NCBI GenBank assembly: GCA_964459305.1 | Contig: CAYWNA010000265.1 | Span: forward strand, 1 to 18,371 | Reading direction: 5' to 3' | DNA length: 18,371 nucleotides | Source of the DNA: CAYWNA01 sp964459305 | GTDB lineage: Bacteria > Planctomycetota > Planctomycetia > Pirellulales > Pirellulaceae | Shown here: in pieces, positions 8,633 through 15,770 of the stretch | Layout: every line of letters begins with the position of its first letter | How positions within the stretch are numbered: position 1 is the stretch's first letter | Made by a program: the position numbers and the translations under genes | The notes under the pieces: generated by a model | Database searches by the model: none | What the model was told of the DNA's origin: nothing | The model's input: the letters and a program-made list of their open reading frames with translations, nothing else

Positions 8633-10069
8633 CTATTCGTCGCCGACGAGTTCTCCGGCAGGCCGTGAAGCGGTGCGCATCTCCTCTTGGAAGAGGATTG
8701 CCATGCCGCGGAGTTTTCGGATGATACGGCCATTGCGTACCGGCTTCGATTCGCCGGGATCGTTTTCCAAATCATAGAGTACAAGACTCGGATTCAGTTG
8801 CAGCTTCCACTTGTCCCACCGCACTGCGGCAAGCGCGCCTTGGCTGCCGTGATAGAAGAAAGCATTGTTGTATTCGTCTCGCGAAACCAGAGCCCTCCAT
8901 TCTCCCGGCGGATTCCATGGGCGACGCAAAGGAACCGATGCATTCAACGACAGCCGGCCACCGGGCGACGGCACCACGTCCGAATGACCTGTCAGCAGCG
9001 GACTGATATCTCGACCGTCGATCACTCGATCTTCGGGGACTCTCACGCCGGCGAGCGTCGCCAGCGTTGGATACCAATCCATCGCCCGGACGACTTCCGA
9101 CGACTCATGCCCGGATCGAAAACCGGGCCCCCAGGCGATACACGGCACTCGGATGCCACCCTCGTAAGTCGAGAGCTTGTGGCCGCGAATTGGCTGATGC
9201 TCGTTGCGCCCCGGTCCTCGCCCATTGTCCGACGCGTAGACGACAGCGGTGTTGTCGTCAATCTTCAGTTGCTTGAGCGCATCGAAGATCCGACCCACGT
9301 TGTGGTCGAGTTCCTGGATCGCGTCGCCGTACTCGCCGAAGTTGGATGTGCCTTTGAACTCGTCACTCACGCCGAGCGGGTTGTGGAGCATCGTGTGTGG
9401 GAGGTAGAGAAAGAATGGGCGGTCCTTGTTTTGCTCCATGAACCCGATCGCTTCATCGGTGTAGGTCCGTGTCAACTCAGCGGGATCAGCCGGACGCTTG
9501 ATGACCTCTCGTCCGCGCATCAGCGGCACGCCACCATCTTTTTCGAAATAGACAACCTCGACCGGATCGAGATTGTGCAGCAGTCCGAAGTAGTAATCGA
9601 ATCCTTGCTGCTGAGGCAAGAACGGCTTGTGAAAACCAAGGTGCCATTTGCCAATGCAGGCCGTCGCGTAGCCGCCCGCCTTCAACAGCTCGGCCATCGT
9701 CAATTCATCCGGATGCAGACCGATTCGCGAATCGGCTCGCTGCACCCAAGTCGCCAAGCCGACTCGGCGAGGGTAACAGCCGGTTAGCAGTCCCGCGCGC
9801 GACGGACTGCAGATCGGTGCCGCGGCATAGTAGTCCGTGAATCGGACGCCCGCGGCAGCCATCGCATCGATACGAGGTGTTCCGAATTCCGTCGCCCCGT
9901 AGCAGCCAAGATCGTAATATCCCTGATCATCGACGAAAATGAAGACGATGTTGGGTGCAGCTTCGGCGAGCGAAGGGACTAACCAAGAAAGACACAGAAG
10001 GCACGGGAAGAAAATACGAATTAGAACCATTAGGGCCCCATTCAGCCGGCCGTTCTCAGAAGCATTCAT
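8633..10069 (-). CDS. Exported sulfatase, S1 (arylsulfatase-type) family
   Basis: Predicted 478-residue exported enzyme that hydrolyses sulfate esters, probably on polysaccharides. A signal segment at residues 14-38 ends in LAEAAPNIVF. The metal site starts with D47-D48 (FIFVDDQG). C87 in CSPSRAGLLTG is the cysteine converted to formylglycine. K141 and H143 lie in GKWHLG, H225 in YLPHTMLH, D281-N282 in YASDNG, and K298 in RGHKLSTYEGGIRVP. All core S1 residues are present and the length is normal. Starts: ATG 10069 follows a promoter-like stretch; ATG 10030 would give a tidier signal peptide. The anaerobic or FGE-type maturase it needs is not in the window. It is the first gene of the minus-strand catabolic cluster. 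Substrate and S1 subfamily cannot be told from the sequence alone. Confidence 0.95.
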   Translation of the reverse strand: MNASENGRLNGALMVLIRIFFPCLLCLSWLVPSLAEAAPNIVFIFVDDQGYYDLGCYGATEFGTPRIDAMAAAGVRFTDYYAAAPICSPSRAGLLTGCYPRRVGLATWVQRADSRIGLHPDELTMAELLKAGGYATACIGKWHLGFHKPFLPQQQGFDYYFGLLHNLDPVEVVYFEKDGGVPLMRGREVIKRPADPAELTRTYTDEAIGFMEQNKDRPFFLYLPHTMLHNPLGVSDEFKGTSNFGEYGDAIQELDHNVGRIFDALKQLKIDDNTAVVYASDNGRGPGRNEHQPIRGHKLSTYEGGIRVPCIAWGPGFRSGHESSEVVRAMDWYPTLATLAGVRVPEDRVIDGRDISPLLTGHSDVVPSPGGRLSLNASVPLRRPWNPPGEWRALVSRDEYNNAFFYHGSQGALAAVRWDKWKLQLNPSLVLYDLENDPGESKPVRNGRIIRKLRGMAILFQEEMRTASRPAGELVGDE

Positions 10070-10092
10070 GTCGCAAGTCCGCTCCGTTTCGC

Positions 10093-10121
10093 CATATATA
10101 GGTTAGAGAGAGTGCTGACAA
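10093..10121 (-). promoter_or_regulatory. Possible sigma-70-like promoter of the sulfatase cluster
   Basis: On the minus strand TTGTCA (10116-10121, five of six matches) is followed after 17 bases by TATATG (10093-10098, four of six). It lies just upstream of ATG 10069, which fits a short leader. Pattern match only. Confidence 0.35.
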
Positions 10122-10601
10122 CCGTGTTCGATGCGATTGTAACGTGAAGGGACAGCACGATGAAGACGCTCAGAGTCGAAATCGCCGCTGGCCGCAGCAT
10201 CACATCGACGACCGCTCTGCCCGCAAACCAACGGACTGCCCCAAACACTCAATGGAGAAAAGGCTGGACACCGTGGGGTACACCTTGCAGCGTGCTGATC
10301 GTCGACGGCTACGACCACGCCTCCCACGCCACCGAAAAGTCCGATTGTCCTCTCGCTCGGCTGGCCAAGTAGGAACTTCCCACCCCACGTTTTCTTTGAC
10401 AACAGCCAAGCGACTGCTGTCATCATCTGCCCCTAGCTAGCCGCTGCGGCGTCGTACCGACGAGACCGTGCAGGGTCTCGCTGCCAATCTCAACACGTTC
10501 GACACGATAGCCGGCTTTTCCTACGTCCACGACGGTAGGGCGGATGACTCGGTCCCGACGGGTGTTTCGCGGTGTGGGGCGGAGTAAAATACCGTCAGGC
10601 C
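10122..10601. other. Intergenic region without a convincing gene
   Basis: Divergent space between the minus-strand sulfatase and the plus-strand gene remnant. Open frames here are short, arginine-rich and overlapping, without ribosome sites or recognisable motifs. A weak hairpin (TGACAACAG with CTGCTGTCA, about 10398-10423) has no T-run. Upstream signals for the plus-strand genes probably lie here, but I could not identify a clear promoter. Confidence 0.5.
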
Positions 10602-11112
10602 ATGGGACATGAATCCGCCAGAGAGGCCATCGTGGTTGTCGAGAACCAATCGAGCAGACCGACCTTCTCTCTACGTCAATTGTTCGGCGCCGTCTGGATC
10701 CTGTCGGCCGTGTTTGCTGCGTTTCCCATGGGACTGTCGCAGGTTCTTGCTGGACCGCGGGTTCGATATCCAGGACCTAGATCCCAGCGAAGCCTTGGTC
10801 CTGTGGTTGGGTGGACTGCCGAGTGCGCCAGGCGAGTTAGATCTCCAGGGACTTTCCGTCAACAGCACAAGTCCATTCGTGACGCCTGGGACAGACACCT
10901 ATCAGCTCTTTCCTTTTCCCTCCAGGCACCTGACCGATTTCGACCACGACGGTTGGCCGGAATGCTGCATTCATCATAAGTTTGACGACAAGGACTACCT
11001 TTTCGTGTTGGACCGCGACGAAGTCATCGTTGTTGATGCAGCGACCGGCCAACCCGTAGATCGATTTCTCAATCAAGCCAAGCCGTCCGTGTCGCGACAC
11101 CGTTCCCGTTGA
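10602..11112 (+). pseudogene. Frameshifted chimeric gene: membrane-anchor cassette joined out of frame to an unrelated C-terminal segment
   Basis: From ATG 10602 the first frame encodes a hydrophilic start, then RPTFSLRQLFGAVWILSAVF and a hydrophobic stretch ending in FPMGLS (to about 10739). Directly after this, protein-like sequence continues in the +1 frame from about 10741 to the TGA at 11110-11112: RRFLLDRGFDIQDLDPSEALVLWLGGLPS, then HLTDFDHDGWPECCIHH and YLFVLDRDEVIVVDAATG. The second part resembles the tails of planctomycete pseudopilin-like secretion proteins (a DPxEALVxWLGGLP motif and a later DxDGxPE motif), stated from memory with modest confidence. The anchor part is 89% identical at the DNA level to the start of the next gene. 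I read it as a remnant made by recombination, with the frame lost at the junction. A sequencing indel is possible but would still leave a chimera. Confidence 0.6.
10656..10739 (+). repeat. Anchor-cassette direct repeat, copy 1
   Basis: 84 bases encoding RPTFSLRQLFGAVWILSAVF and the following hydrophobic turn. Compared by eye with 11189-11272 there are nine mismatches (about 89% identity) and no gaps. Similarity stops abruptly at both ends. Confidence 0.85.
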
Positions 11113-11161
11113 CGCGATTCGCTCCGCCCGTGAAAATCGATAGGCAACAGAGGAGCCAAAG

Positions 11162-12430
11162 GTGGGTTTGCAGCAGGATGAACTGAAGAGACCGACTTTC
11201 TCGCTTCGTCAATTGTTCGGCGTTGTCTGGATCCTGTCCGTCGTGTTTGCTGCGTTTCCGATGGGGCTGTCGGTCGCGGTCCTCTTCGGTGTTCCCTTTG
11301 GAGTTCTAGGCTACGACTTCATCGTGTATGGACGCGTCGTGGACGACAGAACCTCCTTGGTGGGGCTTCTGCACCGTTCTGTCGTCGTCGTGTTGCTACT
11401 TCTGCTGTCCTATCCGTTTCTCGTCCGTTTGAATCGCGCTGGACTATCCCTGGTTGCCCTTGGATTGGCGACCGTCGAACTCATGCTTGCCGTATGGTTC
11501 CTGTCGCCATACGTGGACAACGTTGTGCGGACCATGCGCGGGGCGCCATACAGCCGAACCCGACCGCGAATAGGCCGCCTTCGTTTGCTGCCGTTGATCG
11601 GTTTCCTTTTCTCGTTGGCGGCTGTCAGCGGGATGGTGGGCTTACCCGGTGACGCGAAGACCGTCTTTGCGTTGATCGGTGTTTCGCTCTGGTCTGTTCT
11701 AATCACGTTCAAGTACAGACGCCTCGGTTACGGCTTTCTCATCGCGTTGCCGTTGCTCTTCCTCTTGAACCTGCTCTTTCCGTTGTATCCGGTTCCGTGG
11801 CGTTGTCTAGCCGATCTACGTAGAGGAAGGCAAGCAACTGTTCTTCCGCCAGAATTGTTGTTCGTGCGTGACGGTCCAAACACGAGCTACCTCGAAACGT
11901 TGTTCGGTCCTGCCGCCCCGCATTGGGAGTATTGCCAGGAATACCACGGACCTACACACGCAAGACCCGAATTTCACTACGTAACCCAGGGAGAAGAACT
12001 TCATGAAATCCTCGCCGTATTACCGCATGACGCCGCACGTCGCCGAGTGCTTCAGTGCCTGACCGACGAGACTAACCTGCTTCGCGATCATCAGGAACTA
12101 CTGCTTGTTTTTGTCAAGGCTTTTGGGTACCCGAAGCCGCGCACGACTCCCCACCAGTGGTATACCAGGCATCGGGCCGCGTTTTGCGTCGAAACTGATG
12201 ACTGCAATGCCTATCACCTAGTCAAAGGCTGGGCGCCCAAATTCTCCCGAACTTTCGAGAAATGGCAAAGAAGGGAGTGGGGGCCTTTCGGTTTTCCAAC
12301 TCCGTACGTCATTGAGACGCATATCAAGCGTGCTGATGCGAGCGAGCAAGAACTGGCAGGCCAGGTCTCGTCACACGACTCGACACAGAAGGCAGCACAA
12401 CCAAAGCCTGATATCGTGTGGTGGCCGTAG
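11162..12430 (+). CDS. Polytopic membrane protein of unknown function with FSLRQLF anchor motif
   Basis: Predicted 422-residue protein starting at GTG 11162, with AGAGGAG six bases upstream and 49 bases after the remnant's stop. The N-terminus has RPTFSLRQLFGVVWIL, like the FSLRxLL anchors that open many planctomycete membrane proteins. Hydrophobic segments lie at about residues 19-36, 36-52, 72-89, 94-115, 142-161, 166-183 and 190-209, giving six or seven membrane passes. Residues about 215-422 are soluble, with no motif I recognise; they hold ELLFVRDGPNTSYLETLFGP, a helical stretch ELHEILAVLPHDAARRRVLQ, and aromatic-rich patches (HWEYCQEYHGP, HQWYTRHRAAF). I cannot assign a function. Its first 84 conserved bases are shared with the upstream remnant. 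It converges on the UroD-like gene, with a hairpin between. Confidence 0.7.
   Translation: MGLQQDELKRPTFSLRQLFGVVWILSVVFAAFPMGLSVAVLFGVPFGVLGYDFIVYGRVVDDRTSLVGLLHRSVVVVLLLLLSYPFLVRLNRAGLSLVALGLATVELMLAVWFLSPYVDNVVRTMRGAPYSRTRPRIGRLRLLPLIGFLFSLAAVSGMVGLPGDAKTVFALIGVSLWSVLITFKYRRLGYGFLIALPLLFLLNLLFPLYPVPWRCLADLRRGRQATVLPPELLFVRDGPNTSYLETLFGPAAPHWEYCQEYHGPTHARPEFHYVTQGEELHEILAVLPHDAARRRVLQCLTDETNLLRDHQELLLVFVKAFGYPKPRTTPHQWYTRHRAAFCVETDDCNAYHLVKGWAPKFSRTFEKWQRREWGPFGFPTPYVIETHIKRADASEQELAGQVSSHDSTQKAAQPKPDIVWWP
11189..11272 (+). repeat. Anchor-cassette direct repeat, copy 2
   Basis: Partner of the repeat at 10656-10739, in frame with the intact membrane protein (residues 10-37). The copies are 533 bases apart, in the same orientation. 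Confidence 0.85.
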
Positions 12431-12459
12431 TCTTCTTCTGTTGCAGCAAAGGCGTGACA

Positions 12460-12508
12460 GTCAAAATTATGTTTGAGACATGATCGTTTTGTCCCCCATG
12501 ATTTTGAC
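12460..12508. terminator. Inverted repeat between convergent genes, possible bidirectional terminator
   Basis: GTCAAAATTATG (12460-12471) pairs with CATGATTTTGAC (12497-12508), 12 positions with one T-G wobble, around a 25-base loop. It lies between the stops of the plus-strand membrane protein (12430) and the minus-strand UroD-like gene (12521). The arms are A/T-rich but no clean T-run follows on either strand, so terminator function is an inference from position. Confidence 0.4.
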
Positions 12509-12520
12509 CTTTGGGCCGTC

Positions 12521-13606
12521 CTACTCAATCGAAATCGGGTATTTGCCGTAACGCCTGCCGGTTTCATACAAGGCAAAGATGTTCTCGTTCGGCATGTCGT
12601 CTTTCAGACTGTGATCGGATGCCAATATGTAGCCTCCGCCGGGTGCTGCCGTCTTGATGCAGTCGATTGCCTCGGCCCTGACGTCCTCGACGGTGCCGGT
12701 AACCAGCGTCGTCTTGTTGTTCACGTTGCCTATCAGGCATATCTTCTGTCCAAAACTCTGTTTGACCTCTTTCAAGTCCATACCAGTGCCGCGTTCGATT
12801 GGGTGATAGGCGTTGATCTCGGCCCCCGATACGATCCCATCGAGCAGCGGGCGGATGTTACCGTCGCTATGCATCATTACCGGCACGCCCATTTGTCGGA
12901 AACAACGGACCATACGACTGAGCTGCGGAATGATGTGCTTCTGGAATTTCGCCGGGGACATAAACGGGGAATTCGTGCTTCCGTAATCGTCAGCAAATGT
13001 GATCCCGTCGACGCCGGCCTCGATCATCTTCCGTCCACCTTCGATGTAGAAATCGGTGCACGCCGTCAACACTTCGTCGACGAAATCCGGATCGTCGTAC
13101 AAAAGCAGACTGAAGGCGTCGATACCCAAAAGAAGCCACGTCGCCGTGAACGGGCCTCTCACACAGCCGAACACCGCGGTTTGCGTTTCCTTGGCGACCT
13201 GCAGGGCCGATTTCACTTCGGACAATCTGGCCGGCGGCGACGGATCGGGGATTCGGTAGTCCTGCCAATCGCTCCTCTGTTTCAGCGGATACGCGATCGG
13301 TGCATCTGCCGGCCACGAGACCGCCGCATCCTGCTGGTAGGTCGTTCCCCACTCGTCCTCATAGATATCCTTGGATTCCGCATGGTTGCGAATGCCGCCG
13401 AAACCTCCCAGCGGCACAACCACGAAGTCATATCCGATCTTCGCCGCACAACGCGTGGCATCCTCTCCGTTGTAGTATTCCGGCACTCGACCGATGACTT
13501 CCTGGTACAGCTTGCGGCTGTAAATAAAATCATAGATCGGAACGCGGTCGGGCTCTCCGCCGTTGAAGGCGCATAACGTTCGCTCTTTGGGAGACATATC
13601 GGACAT
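12521..13606 (-). CDS. Uroporphyrinogen decarboxylase superfamily protein (methyltransferase-like)
   Basis: Predicted 361-residue cytoplasmic protein with the UroD/MtaA fold: MSPKERTLCAFNGGEPDRVPIYD at the start, GCVRGPFTATWLLLG (148-161), AGVDGITFADDYGS (197-210), VPVMMHSDGN (241-250, H246 and D248), INAYHPIERGTGMDLKEVK and SDHSLKDDMPNENI (330-343). The N-terminal arginine signature of heme-pathway HemE enzymes is absent, so this is not uroporphyrinogen decarboxylase proper. It resembles the large family of UroD-like proteins in planctomycetes and Lentisphaerota, related to corrinoid-dependent methyltransferases such as MtaA and CmuA. No corrinoid protein gene is adjacent. The start at ATG 13606 has only a weak upstream GGCGG; ATG 13597 is an alternative. 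The gene stands alone, with an intrinsic terminator upstream that insulates it from earlier minus-strand transcription. Substrate unknown. Confidence 0.85.
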   Translation of the reverse strand: MSDMSPKERTLCAFNGGEPDRVPIYDFIYSRKLYQEVIGRVPEYYNGEDATRCAAKIGYDFVVVPLGGFGGIRNHAESKDIYEDEWGTTYQQDAAVSWPADAPIAYPLKQRSDWQDYRIPDPSPPARLSEVKSALQVAKETQTAVFGCVRGPFTATWLLLGIDAFSLLLYDDPDFVDEVLTACTDFYIEGGRKMIEAGVDGITFADDYGSTNSPFMSPAKFQKHIIPQLSRMVRCFRQMGVPVMMHSDGNIRPLLDGIVSGAEINAYHPIERGTGMDLKEVKQSFGQKICLIGNVNNKTTLVTGTVEDVRAEAIDCIKTAAPGGGYILASDHSLKDDMPNENIFALYETGRRYGKYPISIE

Positions 13607-13732
13607 AGTTGGCCGCCATCCTGTCGTACGTCGTGATTTGTCGAACGGAGTTCTGCTGCATGCAGAATAACCGATAGTCTACCCCCAGACGATTCATCGC
13701 TCCATCGGGCAAGCCGAATTCAACAGGCGCAC

Positions 13733-13775
13733 AAAAAAAGAACCCTTGCCGCTGGGCTGAAGCGACAAGGGTTCT
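13733..13775 (-). terminator. Intrinsic (rho-independent) terminator, minus strand
   Basis: On the minus strand AGAACCCTTG (13766-13775) pairs perfectly with CAAGGGTTCT (13739-13748). After one mismatch the stem continues for four more pairs around a 7-base loop, and the stem runs into seven T (13733-13739). It lies 127 bases upstream of the UroD-like start and about 690 bases after the esterase stop, so it ends an unidentified minus-strand transcript. Confidence 0.85.
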
Positions 13776-14277
13776 ATGAATCTGGACAAGAGAACCGGAC
13801 TGATCGCAATGGCAAGTCGTCTTTGGCACAGTCAGGCGTTGCCCTGGTGGGCTTGGACGCGCATCAACTTCGGCCACAAGGGGCACTATGGATGCGTCGT
13901 TTGCTCGCAAGCTAGGATCGAACCAGAGACGGAAACGTCAATACCATTATCGACCAGTTTCCTGTTCGCACCGTTCGACCGGCGGAAACGAAGTTCTCTT
14001 TTCGATGAAAGGAGACACGAAATCCACGAAACAAATCGAAGCGGAACGAACCAAACCTCCTCTGCTAGAGTAAATGATGACCTCGATCTATCGACTACTT
14101 TTGGTGATGTCGGAAGTCAACGAGAAGCGGATCGCAGATTCAACCGGCGAACGACTTCTCGGCGTTAGGGGCCCGGTGGTTCGTGCATGTCAGCCCTCCC
14201 TGTCAGTAAATGAGCGTTGGGAAGTCAAATGTTGTCTGGCAGCACATAAACCATAGCCGCTTGCACGAAGCAAGCAA

Positions 14278-14345
14278 ATACTTTTCCGGGCGCTACGCGT
14301 CATCTTTCGAAATCTGCGACGCTGTGTGTCGGTCCGGAAAAGTAT
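14278..14345. repeat. 68-base inverted repeat with nested stem
   Basis: ATACTTTTCCGG (14278-14289) and CCGGAAAAGTAT (14334-14345) are perfect 12-base inverted copies. Inside, GCGTC and GACGC could form a second stem around a TTTCGAAA palindrome. It could be a structured RNA element, a terminator pair or a tiny mobile-element relic; nothing decides between these. Confidence 0.6.
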
Positions 14346-14467
14346 GACGCCGGATGCCTCCCCGAAGTTCCCAAATCACCAGGCGCCCAACATGCAGAAT
14401 ACGTTGGGCGGTCCGGAATAGTCAAAGTTTGACAGCGCCGACGGCTGCGTTTCAAGAACGCGAGCCC

Positions 14468-15343
14468 TTATGGCTTCTCCAATGTCGGCGGGCCGGTCAG
14501 CCAGCCGAGCGACGTGAGGAACTTGTCCGTTGCCGTCACGGTCTCGTAGTACGGCTTGTTTCCGTCCCGGCCGTGATTGAAAAACCCGTGCGGCTTGCCT
14601 TCGAAGATCATTACCTCGCAGCTGATGCCCGCATTTTCCATCGCCGCTTTGAAATCGTGAGCGGTCTTGACTGGGATCAGCTTGTCTGCCGAGCCAAGGA
14701 AGACAATTGCCGGCGGATCATCCTCGCTGACGTTATGAAACGGCGAGAATTCCTTGAAGCGTTCTCCCACTCGCTGATGGCCCCAGCCGTCAGGTCCATT
14801 GTCGAAGACCGCGTTGAACAGCGCCATTGCGTTCGATTTCGCCGAAACCGACAAATCGTCTTGCGGATCATCCACGCCTTCGACCATGCCAACAAACGCG
14901 GCCAAATGACCGCCGGCCGACCCGCCGCCTGAGGCGATGCGGTCGGGATCGATCCCAAACTGTTTGGCACGGCCGCGCACCCAACGCATGGCCGACTTGG
15001 CGTCGTGAACACAGGCGGTTGGCGGATCGTCGGTCTTTCGGTCCAATAGGCGATATTCCACTTGCACGGCCACCATGCCGCGCGAAGCTAGATACTTGCT
15101 ATGCTCGGTAAACTGTCCCGGTTTGCCGCCGACCCAGCCGCCCCCATGATAAAAGACGATCGCCGGCCGCTGGTCGGTCGGTTTCCAGTCGTTCGGCATG
15201 GTCACGTACAGAACCAGTTCGCGGTCGCCCACGGTCTTGTAGACGTGGCGTTTGCCGACTGGCGTAGCGGCGAATGCGACATCGATCGCGGCGAACGCAA
15301 GAATCAACATTATCCAGGGTGAAAAAAATCGGTGGTGGTTCAT
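14468..15343 (-). CDS. Exported alpha/beta hydrolase (BD-FAE/esterase type)
   Basis: Predicted 291-residue exported esterase or lipase-like enzyme, probably removing acetyl or feruloyl-type groups from polysaccharide. A signal peptide at residues 1-26 (WIMLILAFAAIDVAFAATP) is followed by HGGGW at 66-70 (oxyanion hole), GGGSAGG with nucleophile S142, D220 in GSADKLIPV, and H252 in GKPHGFF, so the catalytic triad is complete. A full AGGAGG lies seven bases before ATG 15343; the adjacent ATG 15346 is only four bases away and is less likely. It is divergent to the second sulfatase across a 427-base spacer that carries a small inverted-repeat element. Substrate unknown; the fold and catalytic residues are clear. 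Compared with the hydrolase at 7473-8488 it keeps the histidine that the other lacks. Confidence 0.92.
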   Translation of the reverse strand: MNHHRFFSPWIMLILAFAAIDVAFAATPVGKRHVYKTVGDRELVLYVTMPNDWKPTDQRPAIVFYHGGGWVGGKPGQFTEHSKYLASRGMVAVQVEYRLLDRKTDDPPTACVHDAKSAMRWVRGRAKQFGIDPDRIASGGGSAGGHLAAFVGMVEGVDDPQDDLSVSAKSNAMALFNAVFDNGPDGWGHQRVGERFKEFSPFHNVSEDDPPAIVFLGSADKLIPVKTAHDFKAAMENAGISCEVMIFEGKPHGFFNHGRDGNKPYYETVTATDKFLTSLGWLTGPPTLEKP

Positions 15344-15350
15344 CATCGGA

Positions 15351-15356
15351 CCTCCT
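15351..15356 (-). promoter_or_regulatory. Ribosome binding site of the esterase
   Basis: A full AGGAGG on the minus strand, seven bases before ATG 15343 and four before ATG 15346. It supports starting at the second ATG, and it excludes the longer open frame up to 15379. Confidence 0.75.
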
Positions 15357-15473
15357 ACAAAGATGGTGACGTTCGTCAAGTGAAACTAATCGAATTTCAG
15401 GCGGGGCAGTAAACCATGTGCTGCCATGGTAGACTATTCGTTTGTATGGTCCGCGCACGATGCGCGATCTTGG

Positions 15474-15601
15474 TAGGGTGGGCCAAGTCGCGGCCCACCA
15501 GAATGGGCTCTCGATTCTAGTAGACTCTGTCGTCGGACGGATGCTCGCGTGATTGCATGGTGGGCGTCTTCCGGTGGGCCGCGAAAACTTGGCCCACCCT
15601 A
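15474..15601. mobile_element. 128-bp MITE- or REPIN-like element with terminal inverted repeats and 5-bp flanking duplication
   Basis: The ends TAGGGTGGGCCAAG (15474-15487) and CTTGGCCCACCCTA (15588-15601) are perfect inverted copies. Pairing resumes after a three-base offset with TCGCGGCCCACC against GGTGGGCCGCGA. Each arm also folds on itself (GGTGGGCC with GGCCCACC). Immediately outside, CTTGG stands on both sides (15469-15473 and 15602-15606), as expected for a target-site duplication. No coding capacity, so any movement would need a transposase in trans. I read it as a non-autonomous element between divergent genes. Confidence 0.7.
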
Positions 15602-15770
15602 CTTGGTTGCATCCGAGGCCGCGTTAGGCTGTGAGTCAGTTCAGTGGTACACCATAACGTGGTAAGTATCACGATAGCATAATCGGCAAAGCGGCGACAT
15701 CAACATCCCGCAAGGGAATTGCCATGTTGGGCGAATACTCTGAACTTCTTTCGTGTATTGGAGAGCAAGC

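Larger units (their letters stand above)
13607..14467. other. 861-base region without a convincing gene
   Basis: No frame on either strand has a recognisable protein motif together with a ribosome site. The longest plus-strand frame (13776-14168) is Arg/Ser-rich and reads like noise. The region does contain an intrinsic terminator on the minus strand (13733-13775), a 68-base inverted repeat (14278-14345), and a short T-arm-like string at about 13910-13925 that does not extend into a tRNA. A small RNA on the minus strand is possible. Confidence 0.5.
15344..15770. other. Divergent intergenic region between esterase and sulfatase
   Basis: Besides the ribosome sites of the two genes and the inverted-repeat element at 15474-15601, no gene is seen. 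Promoters for both divergent genes must lie here, but I found no convincing -35/-10 pair. The element sits between the two promoter-proximal regions and could influence either. Confidence 0.5.

Noticed and set aside
4734..10069. A defence island built around the DUF234 ATPase
   Set aside because: Its neighbours are sulfatase, hydrolase, glycosidase-like and propeller genes, with no other defence-type gene in the window.
10398..10423. Hairpin that could be a terminator
   Set aside because: One mismatch in a nine-base stem, and no T-run on either strand.
12473..13576. Plus-strand open frame of 367 codons
   Set aside because: It is antisense to the UroD-like gene and contains no recognisable domain.
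13900..13930. T-arm-like string on the minus strand (GGTTCGATCCTAGC), possible tRNA
   Set aside because: No matching acceptor stem, D-arm or anticodon arm could be found within 90 bases upstream, and no CCA-compatible end follows.
13776..14168. Plus-strand open frame of 130 codons in the gene-free region
   Set aside because: Composition is Arg/Ser-rich, there is no ribosome site or motif, and it overlaps the terminator side of the minus strand. It looks like chance.
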